Source: Halohasta salina | Lineage (GTDB): Archaea > Halobacteriota > Halobacteria > Halobacteriales > Haloferacaceae | Direction of reading: 5' to 3' | Length of the DNA: 64,000 nt | NCBI RefSeq assembly: GCF_024178165.1 | Contig: NZ_JAMZIE010000009.1 | Coordinates: 23,663-87,662 of the forward strand | Part shown: positions 34,148-43,287 of the stretch, in pieces | Layout of the letters: each line of letters begins with the position of its first letter | How positions within the stretch are numbered: the first letter of the stretch is position 1 | Notes under the pieces: generated by a model | The model's database searches: none | What the model was told of the DNA's origin: nothing | The model's input: only the letters and a program-made list of their open reading frames with translations | Made by a program: the position numbers and the translations under genes

Positions 34148-35386
34148 TTGTGGTTCGGATGGCGACTCTCGCGTTTGGATTCTGTACTCGTGGCGGGCAT
34201 ACGACTTGTCCTATCACATGAGTGGGAACACAGCTTATTCGAATGGCTGTCGTTTCACTGTACAGCGGCCGTATACAATGGAGGACTGAGACTCGTGAAC
34301 TGGCCCGGGAAGCGGTCGCTCGGCCGGATTTCGTCGTCGCTTCGACTCGTGGTTGCCACGGTCACTACTGTCGCGCTGTTTCTGTTCGCAGTCCAATTGT
34401 TGGGAACGACGACGAACGCGGCTGCTCCGGCACTCAGACAGGCACTAACGAGGGTGGTTGTCGGCGATAGCTCCGCGCTCGGTGTGAGTTGGCTCGCGGC
34501 CTACGTACTTGGGAACGGGTCAGTCGTTGCTGCGCTTGCCCTCTCGCTGTACAACGCGGGACTCGTTCCGGTCTCGCAGTTGTTCCTCATGATAGCGGGC
34601 TCACGGCTCGGTGCGGCCGCCATCGTCGTGTTTATCGGAGCCTTGGATTTCTTCCAGAAGGAGCGCTATTCGCTGCAGGAGGGCGTGAGTATGGGACTAC
34701 TCACGTTCCTGTTGACACACTCGATCTACCTGCCAGTGACCGCCGTGGGCTATCTGCTGTTGCCACGGATGACGGGCCCAGCCCGGACTGTCGGTCGACT
34801 CCCAACTGTCGACGGAGGAATCCTCGCAGCGATCCCGACGCTCTGTCAGCAGCTCACGGAACTCCTCGGACCAGCGCCAGCATTCCTGCTGGCAGTCGCG
34901 GTTCTGTTCGGGAGTCTCCAGCTGTTCGACCGTATCCTCGATGGGATCGAAACCACCGTGTTACGGAGCTATCTGTTCCGACATTTCGAGCGAACGTGGC
35001 TCTCATTCGGCCTCGGGCTGCTCATCACGACTGTGACGACGAGCGTCGCCTTCTCGGTGGGTGTGATCGTCCCGCTTTACAACCGTGGCTACGTCGAACG
35101 GACCGAAATCATTCCCTACGTGCTCGGCGCGAACATCGGGACGCTGTTCGATGCACTGCTCGTTGCGCTCGTCCTGTCGACACCGGTCGGCGTCACGACC
35201 GTCCTGTTGATCCTCGGACTGTCGACCGTCGCCACGGTCGTGGCCCTCCTACTGCTCGACTGGTACGTGTGGAGCATCGAAACCGTCGACGATCTCCTGC
35301 TCGAAGACCGCCGCGCGTTCGTCGTGTTCGTCGGGTCGTTGCTCCTCGTGCCGATCATACTGGTTGTCATTCCGCTTGTAATATAA
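34148..35386 (+). CDS. Na/Pi-cotransporter (PNaS)-like membrane permease
   Basis: A 412-aa integral membrane protein with about 9-10 predicted helices. The C-terminal repeat contains TSVAFSVGVIVPLYNRG and PYVLGANIGTLFDALL, resembling the GANIGTT signature of Na+/phosphate cotransporter family II. A looser copy (AAYVLGNGSVVAALAL) lies in the first half, as expected for inverted repeats. It follows arsC by 47 bp. Since arsenate mimics phosphate and no ArsB or Acr3 is present, this permease may be the membrane component of the island or a phosphate-selective importer. The direction of transport cannot be deduced. Confidence 0.75.
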   Translation: MWFGWRLSRLDSVLVAGIRLVLSHEWEHSLFEWLSFHCTAAVYNGGLRLVNWPGKRSLGRISSSLRLVVATVTTVALFLFAVQLLGTTTNAAAPALRQALTRVVVGDSSALGVSWLAAYVLGNGSVVAALALSLYNAGLVPVSQLFLMIAGSRLGAAAIVVFIGALDFFQKERYSLQEGVSMGLLTFLLTHSIYLPVTAVGYLLLPRMTGPARTVGRLPTVDGGILAAIPTLCQQLTELLGPAPAFLLAVAVLFGSLQLFDRILDGIETTVLRSYLFRHFERTWLSFGLGLLITTVTTSVAFSVGVIVPLYNRGYVERTEIIPYVLGANIGTLFDALLVALVLSTPVGVTTVLLILGLSTVATVVALLLLDWYVWSIETVDDLLLEDRRAFVVFVGSLLLVPIILVVIPLVI

Positions 35387-35445
35387 TATTTAGTCGGCCC
35401 GTATCCGGAACATAATTATTAGCGAGCCTGGCCTGTAGTTCGTCC

Positions 35446-35874
35446 ATGGCTGCTGATGTCGAGAGGGTCCTCGTCCCGACCGACGGCGCACCACTTTCGC
35501 GGGACGCACTAATGTATGCACTGGCAGTCCACCCGACAGCAGAGATCACGGTGCTACACGTTATCGACTACATCGAGGAGATGGACGTCGCCGAGGCGAT
35601 GATCGGACGGGAGGAACTACACGAGCGGACGACCGAGCGTGCCGAGGCGCTGCTCGCAGACGTGACCGCAGACGTGACCGACGAGGATCGACTCACGACC
35701 GCGTACGTCTTCGGCACCCCTGCAGCCGAGATTATTTCGTACACGAAGGACCACGGCATCGATCTGATCGTTATGGGATCACATGGTCGCACTGGCCTCT
35801 CTCGCGTCATCCTCGGCAGCGTCGCCCAGAGCGTTCTCAAGGGTGCTCCAGTTCCGGTAACCATCATTAGGTAG
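35446..35874 (+). CDS. Universal stress protein (UspA family)
   Basis: A 142-aa Usp domain with the N-terminal RVLVPTDGAPLS strand-loop and the C-terminal ATP-binding pattern GSHGRTGLSRVILGSVAQSV (G-x2-G-x9-G-[S/T]). It is expected to bind ATP and act in stress adaptation. TATA-like CATAATTATTA about 30 nt upstream suggests its own promoter. It sits between the arsenic genes and the convergent CBS-MaoC gene. Confidence 0.93.
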   Translation: MAADVERVLVPTDGAPLSRDALMYALAVHPTAEITVLHVIDYIEEMDVAEAMIGREELHERTTERAEALLADVTADVTDEDRLTTAYVFGTPAAEIISYTKDHGIDLIVMGSHGRTGLSRVILGSVAQSVLKGAPVPVTIIR

Positions 35875-35878
35875 GGCC

Positions 35879-36808
35879 TCATCCAGCGGGGATCGCTTCG
35901 AGCTCAATCCGACCGATATCCGGTGGCTCGTCGATCAGCACAGCGGCCTGTCCCTCGACGAGCCGCTCGCCATCGGCGTCGACGACATCCGTCGTCAGTT
36001 GGTACTTGTCTCCGCGTACGTGCTCGCTAATCTCACAGACTGCGGTGAGTCGCTCGCCAATGTCGGCCGGCTGGAGGAACGAGAGGGTCTGGGAGACGTA
36101 GATGGTCACGCCGGGGAAGCGAGCCAACGCGGCGCTGATCAGCCCACCGACAAGCGTCCCTTGGACGATCCGTCGACCGAACCGTGTCTCGCGGGCGTAG
36201 GCCTCGTCGAGGTGGAGACGGTTCGTGTCACCGCTGGCAGCGGCAAACCCCCGCACGTCCCCTTCGCTGATCGGTTTCGTGAAGGCGATCCGGTCGCCGA
36301 CTGAGACCGCCGCATCGGAGAGCCCACGGCTTTCGGTCTCCCAGTTGTCCATCTCGTAGGCGGTCTCCTGGAACCGGTGGTAGCGGTGGGCCGCGTCGTC
36401 GGGCCGGTCGAGCTCGCTGCGCTGGAGGACCTGCGGGACGTGGTGGACGATGTCGTCGGTGCTGACGAGCCCGACGAGTTCTTCGCCGTCGAGGACGACC
36501 AGCCGAGCGATGTCGTTGTCGGCCATCCGCTCGACGGCTTCGCCGACAGTCGCGCTGGCATCGACGGTCACCACGTCAGTCGACATGAAATCGGCCAGCC
36601 TGCGCGTTCGGGGGTCCGAGTCGTCGCGAAGCACCCCCACGAAGTCGTCGCTGGTGACGATGCCGACGACTGCGCCCTCGTCGACGACGACCAGCGATCC
36701 GATATTTTCGTCTTGGCAGGTGGCCGCAGCCGCGGTCGCCGTGGCGTCGGGAGGAGCTGTCTCGGCGGGACTGCTCATGATGTCGTTGATACGAATCGGG
36801 GACGGCAT
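35879..36808 (-). CDS. CBS-domain pair fused to MaoC-like hydratase domain
   Basis: A 309-aa fusion. Two CBS motifs span about 5-125, ending VLDGEELVGLVSTDDIVHH, and bind adenosyl ligands in other proteins. The C-terminal MaoC/hot-dog domain (about 165-300) has FAAASGDTNRLHLDEAYA, containing the catalytic D and H of R-specific enoyl-CoA hydratases, and GRRIVQGTLVGGLISAAL. It predicts an acyl-CoA hydratase gated by nucleotide or energy status. It is convergent with the uspA gene, with a 4-bp gap. Confidence 0.9.
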   Translation of the reverse strand: MPSPIRINDIMSSPAETAPPDATATAAAATCQDENIGSLVVVDEGAVVGIVTSDDFVGVLRDDSDPRTRRLADFMSTDVVTVDASATVGEAVERMADNDIARLVVLDGEELVGLVSTDDIVHHVPQVLQRSELDRPDDAAHRYHRFQETAYEMDNWETESRGLSDAAVSVGDRIAFTKPISEGDVRGFAAASGDTNRLHLDEAYARETRFGRRIVQGTLVGGLISAALARFPGVTIYVSQTLSFLQPADIGERLTAVCEISEHVRGDKYQLTTDVVDADGERLVEGQAAVLIDEPPDIGRIELEAIPAG

Positions 36809-37020
36809 ACAACCCCTATCAGACTCCGCGATAAGGGCATATTGGCGACTAACTTACGAGTTGGCTGAACACGCCTGCCGCCTCGGCCAATGCCAGATAT
36901 GGGGTATCTTTCATGGCTGGTTCCGCTTGTGACACGCTCGCGGTCTCCTCACAACACGGATCGACGCTGCGGCGCCCGAGCTGCGAGACAACGACAGCCA
37001 GACACAACAGTCGATCTCGC

Positions 37021-37779
37021 TTACTCGTCGGTCACTCCCACTCGCTCGCCGACCGGGAAGACGTACAACGGTCGCTGGGTCGACGGGGCCTCCAAGACCT
37101 CCCGAACGCGGTCGTCGTCGAAGGCACCGACCGAGACGGTCGCAAGGCCGAGTGCTTCGGCCTGTAGGTAGAGGTTCTCACCGGCGTGGCCAGCCTCCAT
37201 CGGCACGAACCGTTGCCGCCCGCGGTCGCCGTACTTGCCGGTCGTGCGCTCGTCGACTCCACAGATGACGATGTCGGCGGGTGCGTCGTCGACGAACTCC
37301 TGATCGAGTGTCGCTGCCCGAAGCTCGGCCTGGAGGTCGCCGGTTCGGCCCTGGCCGAGTTCGTGACCCTCCGGCCGGTAGCGGTAGACGCCGGGGTCGA
37401 GTCCCTCTACGCCGGGCGAGCCGATGACGACGTACAGTTCAAGGGGATAGAGCGCGCCCGCGCTCGGGGCCGCCCGGTGATCATCTACCTGGTCGGTTAC
37501 ACCCTGTGCCGCCCAGAGTACCTGCCCGAGTTCACTGCGGTCGAGCGGGCGGTCACTGTAGGTACGCCGGGAGCGGCGGCTGTCGATTGCGTCCTCGACC
37601 GAGACATTGCTCTGGTCTCGCGGCGCTGGCAGCGAGACGGTATCGTCGGCTGGCCATCGCTCACCGCCGTCGGATCGGAAGGGTCCGAACGCGTCGACCA
37701 CCCGACCCACGAGTAGCGAGAGGCCGCCAGCGACCAGTAGCGCGAGCGTCGTTCGGCGCGACGGTCGTTCGAGCGCCAT
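37021..37779 (-). CDS. SagB-type nitroreductase-like oxidoreductase
   Basis: A 252-aa protein from the ATG at 37779. It has a basic RRTTLALLVAGGLSLLVG start that may be a signal or Tat-like anchor. The flavin-binding nitroreductase fold of the SagB type follows: SRRSRRTYSDRPLDRSELGQ, APSAGALYPLELYVV and AGHAGENLYLQAEALGLATV. SagB enzymes oxidise azolines in thiazole/oxazole-modified peptides, but no cyclodehydratase or precursor peptide is nearby. Here it is more likely a stand-alone reductase. A small zinc-motif protein gene lies 7 bp upstream. Confidence 0.85.
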   Translation of the reverse strand: MALERPSRRTTLALLVAGGLSLLVGRVVDAFGPFRSDGGERWPADDTVSLPAPRDQSNVSVEDAIDSRRSRRTYSDRPLDRSELGQVLWAAQGVTDQVDDHRAAPSAGALYPLELYVVIGSPGVEGLDPGVYRYRPEGHELGQGRTGDLQAELRAATLDQEFVDDAPADIVICGVDERTTGKYGDRGRQRFVPMEAGHAGENLYLQAEALGLATVSVGAFDDDRVREVLEAPSTQRPLYVFPVGERVGVTDE

Positions 37780-37786
37780 CCGTGCA

Positions 37787-37960
37787 TCACCGCTCGAACC
37801 GTAGGTCCCGCGTGGAGTCTTCGGCGACGACCCACCAGTACAGGTCTTCTTTCGGGTTCCGACGGTCGACGTCATCTTCGACTTGCTTGCCTGTCTCGGC
37901 CCCCCGGCCACAGAGGTTGCAACGGTGGTGGCGTGTCGACACCATGTCATGATACTCCAT
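37787..37960 (-). CDS. Small CxxC protein upstream of the SagB-like gene
   Basis: A protein of about 57 aa from the ATG at 37960 (a later ATG is possible). It has RHHRCNLCGRGAETGKQ, a likely half zinc-finger with adjacent His residues, then DLYWWVVAEDSTRDLRFER. It ends 7 bp before the SagB-like start, so it is likely co-transcribed. The function is unknown, and its reality as a gene rests on the motif and tight spacing. Confidence 0.5.
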   Translation of the reverse strand: MEYHDMVSTRHHRCNLCGRGAETGKQVEDDVDRRNPKEDLYWWVVAEDSTRDLRFER

Positions 37961-38167
37961 GCCAGGATCGATAGTCGCTTGGATGGGGCACAACTATCCG
38001 GCCTGTTGCTGGCAACCTGCTCTTATAAGTGGTGGCTGTCGGCTACTCATGGCGAACTGCAGTCGACTTATCAAGCCGCTTATCAATTTCGACTGAGCTC
38101 CCGGTGCGGGAGTCTCGGGTTGCGGGGCTGAGAGGGGTCAAGTCGGCCAGCAGGTGGTCCGCCCCTA

Positions 38168-40795
38168 CTACTGAGCGAAGCGCGAGGCCAGCACGGCGAC
38201 CCCCATGTACGCCGGAAGGCAGACCGCGAGCACGAGCCCGATTATTCCCCAGTCGGTTACAGTGAGAGGCACCGTTCCAAAAAACCGGTTGAGTGGCGTA
38301 TACACCACTGCAAGTTGGAGTCCAGCCGAAACCACGACGGCGACGAGCAACCATGGATTCGACAGCGCTGGCGTCCCCCGCAACCAGCGGATGACGTAGA
38401 GCCCGACGAATTCGAGGAAGACGAAGCTCGTGAACACCATCGTCATCGCATACGGCGTGGTCTCCGGCGCACCGTCGAGCGTGACGCTCATCAACACGAG
38501 CAGTGCACTCGTCGTCACCGCTCCGATGCCACCGATCAAGCCGAGCATCTCTCGACCGATGATTCCCTGGTCGGACTCACGTGGTGGCCGCTCCATCACC
38601 TCACCGCTCTGGGGGTCGACGCCGAGGGCGAGTGCTGGCAGCCCGTCGGTCAGCAGATTGATCCACAGCAACTGGACGGCTGGCAAGATGAGATAGCCGT
38701 ACAGCGAGGCGATGAAGACGATTGCCACCTCTGCGACGTTGGCAGTCAAGAGGTAGGCGACGAACTTCCAGATGTTGTCGAAGATCGCCCGCCCGCGCTC
38801 GACGGCCCGCTCCATCGTCGCGTAGTTGTCGTCCAGCAGCACGATATCGGCGGCCTGTTTGGCGACATCCGTCCCACGAACGCCCATTGCAACACCCACA
38901 TCCGCGTTTTTGAGTGCTGGCGCGTCGTTGACGCCGTCGCCAGTCATCGCGACATCGTGATCCCTCGACTGGAGAGCCTCCAGAATGCGCACCTTGTGGT
39001 CCGGCGATGTCCGGGCAAAGACGTCGACCGACTCGACTCGCTCCCGAAGCGTTTCGTCGTCCATTCGCTCGATCTCTCGACCTGCAAGCACCTCGGTGCC
39101 GATCCCGACTGACTCGGCGATGGCCCGCGCGGTCCGGACGTTATCACCGGTCACCATTTTGACGGCGATTCCCGCACGCGTCGTCGCCGCGATCGCCGGT
39201 TCGACCGCCTCTCGCGGCGGGTCAATCATCCCGGTCAATCCGACGAAAACGAGTCCACCATCGAGATCGTCGACAGTAGTCGACTCACGGTAGGCCATCG
39301 CCAGTACCCGAAGAGCGTCGTCAGCGAAGGCTCGAACCATCGCCTCGATTCGCTCGCGGGCCTCAGCCGTGAGTGGCTCCGGCCCGTCGGCGGTGAAGAT
39401 CCGGTCGCAGTTCTCGATGACGACCTCCGGTGCCCCTTTGACGTAACCGATCTCGTCGTGGACCGTCCCCATCCACTTCCGATCGGAGGCAAACGGTATC
39501 GAACCAGTTCGTGGTTGTTCGGCCCGAAGGGCGTCGATATCGATGCCGCGACGGTCGGCCAATTCGAGCAGCGCCTGCTCCGTTGGATCGCCGTCTTCGA
39601 GCGTCGAGTCGTTACAGAGCACCCCGATCCGCACGAGGAGATCGTCTCGTTCCGACCACCGTTCTGATTCGGATGCCACCGCATCACGATCGTCGTGAGC
39701 CGTGCCGGCATCGCCCATCGTACGACTACCGTCGCGAGCGGTGTCGACATCGATGACGGCGTCGTTCACCCAGAGCCTGCTGACGGTCATCTGTCCCCGT
39801 GTCAGGGTGCCGGTTTTGTCCGTACAGATCACGTCGACCGAGCCGAGTGCTTCGACCGCCGGGAGCCGTCGGACCAGTGCGTTTTCGGCCGACATCCCTC
39901 GAACGCCGACTGCAAGGGTTAGTGTGACCACCGCCGGTAACCCCTCCGGAACCGCGGCGACCGCGAGCGAGACGGACGTGAGTGCGGCTTGGACCGCTTC
40001 CGTCCCCCGAACTACCAGCACAGGTGCGACCACGACCGACAGCAGGATGACTCCAACACCAAGCGTCCGTCCCAACTCGTCGAGTTCCTCTTGGAGTGGC
40101 GTCCGAGTCTCCTCGGTCGAGGCGAGTGCATGGGCGATCTCGCCGACCGCCGTCTCCATCCCGGTTTCCGTGACGACCGCCGTTGCCGTCCCACGGGTGA
40201 TCGTCGTCCCCTTGTAGACCATGCTTGTCCGCTCGGCCAGCGGCGTCTCGGCATCGACTGGTTCGGTCGACTTCGAGACGGGCGTGCTCTCACCGGTCAG
40301 AGCTGCCTCGTCGGTTTCGAGACCGCTTGTCTCAAGCAGGCGACCATCAGCTGGGACGACGTTGCCACTCCGCAGAACGACCACATCACCGGGGACGATT
40401 TCAGTCGCCTCAACCGTGTGCTGCTCCCCTTTCCGACGGACAATGGCTGTCGGTGCGGCCATCTCCCGAAGCGATTCGAGACTTCGTTCGGCCCGGTACT
40501 CCTGTACAAACCCAAACACGCCGTTGGCCACGACGATGACCGAAATGAGGACTGCGTCGACGGTGTGGCCAGCCCAGATCGAGAGCCCGGCGGCGGCCAG
40601 CAGGACCCAGATCAGGACGCTATTGAACTGGTCGAGAAAGATGCCGACTGCTGGGCGTCCACGGGCCCGAGCGATCGTGTTTTCGCCGTAGTCGGTGCGT
40701 CGCTGCTGGGCCTCCTCGCTTGGGAGCCCCTCGGGGTGGGAGTCGACCCGGTCCAGAACCTGATCGGCCGGTGCAGCATGTGGCGACTCGGCCAT
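38168..40795 (-). CDS. P-type cation-transporting ATPase (P2/Ca2+-like)
   Basis: An 875-aa P-type ATPase with a cation-transporter N-terminal domain (about 1-60) and the actuator motif TGESTPVSK. The intramembrane PEGLP motif is in [20 protein letters not shown]. The phosphorylated Asp is in [10 protein letters not shown] (near residue 320). KGAPE, the hinge MVTGDN and [13 protein letters not shown] follow, then a six-helix C-terminal domain. This is the P2 layout for Ca2+, or Na+/K+ in some archaea. The ion cannot be fixed from sequence alone. It is monocistronic. Confidence 0.93.
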   Translation of the reverse strand: MAESPHAAPADQVLDRVDSHPEGLPSEEAQQRRTDYGENTIARARGRPAVGIFLDQFNSVLIWVLLAAAGLSIWAGHTVDAVLISVIVVANGVFGFVQEYRAERSLESLREMAAPTAIVRRKGEQHTVEATEIVPGDVVVLRSGNVVPADGRLLETSGLETDEAALTGESTPVSKSTEPVDAETPLAERTSMVYKGTTITRGTATAVVTETGMETAVGEIAHALASTEETRTPLQEELDELGRTLGVGVILLSVVVAPVLVVRGTEAVQAALTSVSLAVAAVPEGLPAVVTLTLAVGVRGMSAENALVRRLPAVEALGSVDVICTDKTGTLTRGQMTVSRLWVNDAVIDVDTARDGSRTMGDAGTAHDDRDAVASESERWSERDDLLVRIGVLCNDSTLEDGDPTEQALLELADRRGIDIDALRAEQPRTGSIPFASDRKWMGTVHDEIGYVKGAPEVVIENCDRIFTADGPEPLTAEARERIEAMVRAFADDALRVLAMAYRESTTVDDLDGGLVFVGLTGMIDPPREAVEPAIAATTRAGIAVKMVTGDNVRTARAIAESVGIGTEVLAGREIERMDDETLRERVESVDVFARTSPDHKVRILEALQSRDHDVAMTGDGVNDAPALKNADVGVAMGVRGTDVAKQAADIVLLDDNYATMERAVERGRAIFDNIWKFVAYLLTANVAEVAIVFIASLYGYLILPAVQLLWINLLTDGLPALALGVDPQSGEVMERPPRESDQGIIGREMLGLIGGIGAVTTSALLVLMSVTLDGAPETTPYAMTMVFTSFVFLEFVGLYVIRWLRGTPALSNPWLLVAVVVSAGLQLAVVYTPLNRFFGTVPLTVTDWGIIGLVLAVCLPAYMGVAVLASRFAQ

Positions 40796-40865
40796 CAGTT
40801 CGGTCTTCTGCTCGAAGCCTCATATGCATGGCCCGGAGCACACCAAGTCCGGAATGTTCTCCATC

Positions 40866-40912
40866 AACTACCCCACCCTAACTGCCTTTGGCGTTTTGAG
40901 GGCAGGGCTTAT
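40866..40912 (+). repeat. IS200/IS605 right-end relic
   Basis: AACTACCCCACCCTA...GAGGGCAGGGCTTA matches the right end of the complete element at 54546 (AACTACCCTACCCTA...GAGGGTAGGGCTTC), in the same orientation, with a diverged hairpin loop. No transposase is attached. It sits exactly where the adjacent kinase fragment begins. Confidence 0.65.
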
Positions 40913-41038
40913 ACGGGTACTGGATTGGGCCTCTCGATTGTTCGGCAGTTAGTCTCAGCTCACCGTTGGCAGATTCACGTCACAGAAGCCGGTTCGGGCG
41001 GTGCACGATTTGAAATCACTGGCGTCACCGTTGAGTAG
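40909..41038 (+). pseudogene. Histidine kinase C-terminal fragment
   Basis: The frame encodes TGTGLGLSIVRQLVSAHRWQ and GSGGARFEITGVTVE before a TAG. This is the G2 box and the last strand of a HATPase_c domain. Everything upstream is missing and replaced by the IS200/IS605-like end. It is unrelated in position to the complete kinases in the window. Confidence 0.82.
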
Positions 41039-41420
41039 GGATGCGTATGCGTCCTAAGTGGGAGGTGAGACTGGATATCAGTTGATATCCTCCCTGCCCT
41101 GAACAGTAATTGCCGAACCTAGCTGAGACTCTTAGGGCTGGGTTAATCAAAAAATGGTTCAGACGACTAAGGTAAAACAGGTCTGTCACTCGGATCGACC
41201 GCTTCCATAATTCGTGGGTGGGCAGTCAGTCAAGCATCCGTCGCTGGTGTTTACCGAGACACGTAGCCCTGCTCAACGAGTAGGCGACTAGCCAACTGCC
41301 ATACTGGGTTGAGAGTAGTTCGTGGCTACCGGTCAGTTAGTCGTCGTAGGCAGTCCCTACTGTGCGATTACGAACAGTAGTCGACGTGTACTGAAAGTCA
41401 CCTCTGTGCGTCTCGACTGT
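41039..41420. other. Intergenic stretch with dyad and IS relic
   Basis: Apart from the transposase relic, this region holds the dyad GGATATCA-GT-TGATATCC at about 41073-41090, possibly a regulatory or terminator structure after the kinase fragment. I see no complete gene. Confidence 0.35.
41150..41260 (+). pseudogene. Integrase-type (rve) transposase relic
   Basis: The segment TRIDRFHNSWVGSQSSIRRWC matches the product at the right edge of the window (GSRSSVRRWC), with close nucleotide identity over about 35 bp from 41219. The homology then breaks and a stop follows. It is a small internal fragment of the same IS family. Confidence 0.6.
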
Positions 41421-41633
41421 ATGGTCTCCAACGAATTCCTTGAATCGAAGCTTGAGGGGTTAGCAAATACGCCCAGTGCCTCCGATCTTGAGTACGAAAA
41501 GAGCCAGCTCTGTACAACACTCAGTACGCAGGGTTTTGTAGAGTTCAGGCCTGACGAGTCAGCCGAGTCTCCTGAGGCATGGCTTCGAAGTGACACCGAG
41601 AGCTTCGTTTTTGGTCTTGAAGAGTGGCGCTGA
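41421..41633 (+). CDS. Small hypothetical protein
   Basis: A protein of 70 aa from the ATG at 41421; an upstream in-frame ATG at 41322 adds 33 residues that look non-coding. Composition is acidic and haloarchaeal (LEGLANTPSASDLEYEKSQL, PDESAESPEAWLRSDTE). No motif is recognisable. Confidence 0.45.
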   Translation: MVSNEFLESKLEGLANTPSASDLEYEKSQLCTTLSTQGFVEFRPDESAESPEAWLRSDTESFVFGLEEWR

Positions 41634-41778
41634 CGGTTGCTGTCTCCTGCCAGCCAGCGAGTTCGTCAGGGTATCGAACAGAATCAATTTGTCGAAGTCT
41701 CCAGTGCAATCGGGTAGTCAGTGGGCTACGTGGCGAGTGATATATACGAGCCACTCCCGAAAATAAGTCAGATCAAAT

Positions 41779-42714
41779 ATGAACACTGACGCCGATACCA
41801 ACAAATCAGCCATGGTTGCTGCAGGGCTCGCGGGTGCTGCAGCGACCCTCGCTGGAAAACAACTCGTTGGTCGACTCACAGACGGCCGGTTCGGCGGTCC
41901 TAGAGATTACAATGTAGCGAAAGTCACCGTCTCAGGACCGATTCAGCGCACCCGCAGTCGATCCTCATCACTCTCGGGAGGAAATGTGTGCATTGCCGAC
42001 GAGATCGTCGAGCAGATCGAGGCAGCCGACGACGACGAGGCTGTCGAAGCCCTCCTCGTTGAACTCAATACACCCGGTGGGGAAGTGCTTCCGAGTGACG
42101 ACATCCGCCGTGCGGCGGTCGACTTCGAGGGGCCGACGATTGCGTATGCGACCGACACGTGTGCCTCGGGCGGGTACTGGATCGCAAGTGGGTGCGACGA
42201 GCTGTGGGCCAGAGATGCCAGCCTCGTCGGGTCAATCGGTGTCGTCGGCTCCCGACCCAACGCAGCTGGACTGGCCGACAAACTCGGGCTCTCCTACGAA
42301 CAATTCACAGCCGGTGAGTACAAAGACGCTGGTGTTCCGCTCCGCGAAATCGAGGACGACGAGCGCGAGTATCTCCAAAATATCGTTGACGGCTACTACG
42401 ACCAGTTCGTCGAGACCGTCAGCGACGGCCGTGACATGGACCCACAAGACATCCGCGATACGGAGGCCCGTATCTATCTCGGAAGCGATGCGCTAGAAAT
42501 CGGGCTCGTCGACGAACTCGGAACCGAAGCCGATATCGAGAATAGAATTGGCGATCTGATCGATGCCGATGTTGAAACCCAAGAGTTCGAGCCCGATCGG
42601 AGCATTGCTGAGCGCTTGGGTCTCGGTGCCGAACGAGTCGCCTTCGCCGCTGGCAACGGTGTCGCCAATCTTGCAGTAAGTGACGGTAGCGACCTCAAGA
42701 TCGAACTGAAGTAA
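41779..42714 (+). CDS. sppA: Signal peptide peptidase SppA (S49 family)
   Basis: A 311-aa serine protease with one N-terminal hydrophobic segment (about 11-26). The nucleophile Ser130 is in ATDTCASGGYWIASG and the general base Lys182 in FTAGEYKDAGVP. This Ser-Lys spacing of 52 residues matches single-domain SppA enzymes. ELNTPGGEVLPSDDI and ARDASLVGSIGVVGS are conserved. It would cleave leftover signal peptides or membrane protein fragments in the membrane. Confidence 0.92.
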   Translation: MNTDADTNKSAMVAAGLAGAAATLAGKQLVGRLTDGRFGGPRDYNVAKVTVSGPIQRTRSRSSSLSGGNVCIADEIVEQIEAADDDEAVEALLVELNTPGGEVLPSDDIRRAAVDFEGPTIAYATDTCASGGYWIASGCDELWARDASLVGSIGVVGSRPNAAGLADKLGLSYEQFTAGEYKDAGVPLREIEDDEREYLQNIVDGYYDQFVETVSDGRDMDPQDIRDTEARIYLGSDALEIGLVDELGTEADIENRIGDLIDADVETQEFEPDRSIAERLGLGAERVAFAAGNGVANLAVSDGSDLKIELK

Positions 42715-42786
42715 CCAGCTAACCGAGGCTTTTCCGTAGCACCCAACAAACGATCGTGATTCTCTGGGCCCTCTGGGATACGTGAC

Positions 42787-42815
42787 ATTCTCCCCGCGCT
42801 AGAGCGCGAGGATTT
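42787..42815. repeat. IS200/IS605-type terminal hairpin relic (CGCGCT-AG-AGCGCG)
   Basis: Perfect stem at 42795-42808 inside ATTCTCCCCGCGCTAGAGCG. A second copy in the opposite orientation is at 45358-45380. The hairpin lies at the breakpoint where the downstream endonuclease fragment begins. Confidence 0.6.
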
Positions 42816-42990
42816 CGGCGAGGAGACAGACGCGACGTTCTATATGTATAAGAAAGAAGAACGGCCCTACCACATTGACTATACGTTCGTCCCACGCGAA
42901 CTCCTGGAATCGAATATCAAGATGACGGTCGGTGAGTACAACGACTGGATCGACGCAAGCGATCATATGCCGCTGGTGGTGTCAATCTGA
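42809..42990 (+). pseudogene. Endonuclease/exonuclease/phosphatase C-terminal fragment
   Basis: About 60 codons read DATFYMYKKEERPYHIDYTF, LLESNIKMTVGEYNDWIDAS and DHMPLVVSI. This is the C-terminus of an exonuclease III-like EEP-family protein, including the catalytic SDHxPL motif. The N-terminal two thirds, with the metal-binding residues, are absent. Confidence 0.82.
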
Positions 42991-43287
42991 AACAGTACCA
43001 GTTTGTCCAGGTCGGATTCACTCACTCTGACTTCGACCCCACGAGGGTTCGTCTGTAACCAATTATTAACCAACAGTGGGCTAAGTCTGCTGTCACCTGT
43101 TGGTTAACGTGATCCCAAAATGCGGTCCGAGGGTTCTCTCACTGCCGCACCCAAACAGCGAGGTATCCAAGCGGATTAGGAAGGCCTCTGCAAGAGATCG
43201 TCTTCGTCTCGCTGTCAGCCGAGACACTGCTGGTGCTCGAAGCAATTGGTCCAAAGGAGTGGTGGTGGGTCGACGGTGACGACGCCG
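42991..43287. other. Intergenic region with inverted repeat TTAACCAACAG-N20-CTGTTGGTTAA
   Basis: The arms are at 43066-43076 and 43097-43107 and are perfect complements, the counterpart of the repeat at 15264. A partial extra half-site, GTAACCAATTA, precedes it. A tRNA-like stretch at about 43167-43215 does not fold into a complete cloverleaf. No gene is supported. Confidence 0.65.

Noticed and set aside
34489..35415. A 308-aa Arg-rich open frame overlapping the permease gene.
   Set aside because: Shifted-frame shadow of the permease; the Arg/Pro-rich composition is typical of out-of-frame reading in GC-rich haloarchaeal DNA.
37021..37960. A thiazole/oxazole-modified peptide biosynthesis cluster around the SagB-like gene.
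   Set aside because: No YcaO cyclodehydratase, precursor peptide or transporter is present within the surrounding genes.
39989..41038. A 349-aa plus-strand open frame running into the kinase-tail fragment.
   Set aside because: Most of it is antisense to the P-type ATPase. Only the last 43 codons, after the IS200/IS605 relic, are meaningful and are listed separately.
43165..43225. A tRNA-like stretch (TATCCAAGCGGATTAGGA followed by TCTGCAAGA) suggesting a tRNA-Cys gene.
   Set aside because: The D-arm and an anticodon-like loop can be drawn, but the acceptor stem and T-arm do not form, and the usual TTCGAAT-type loop is missing. At most a decayed tRNA.
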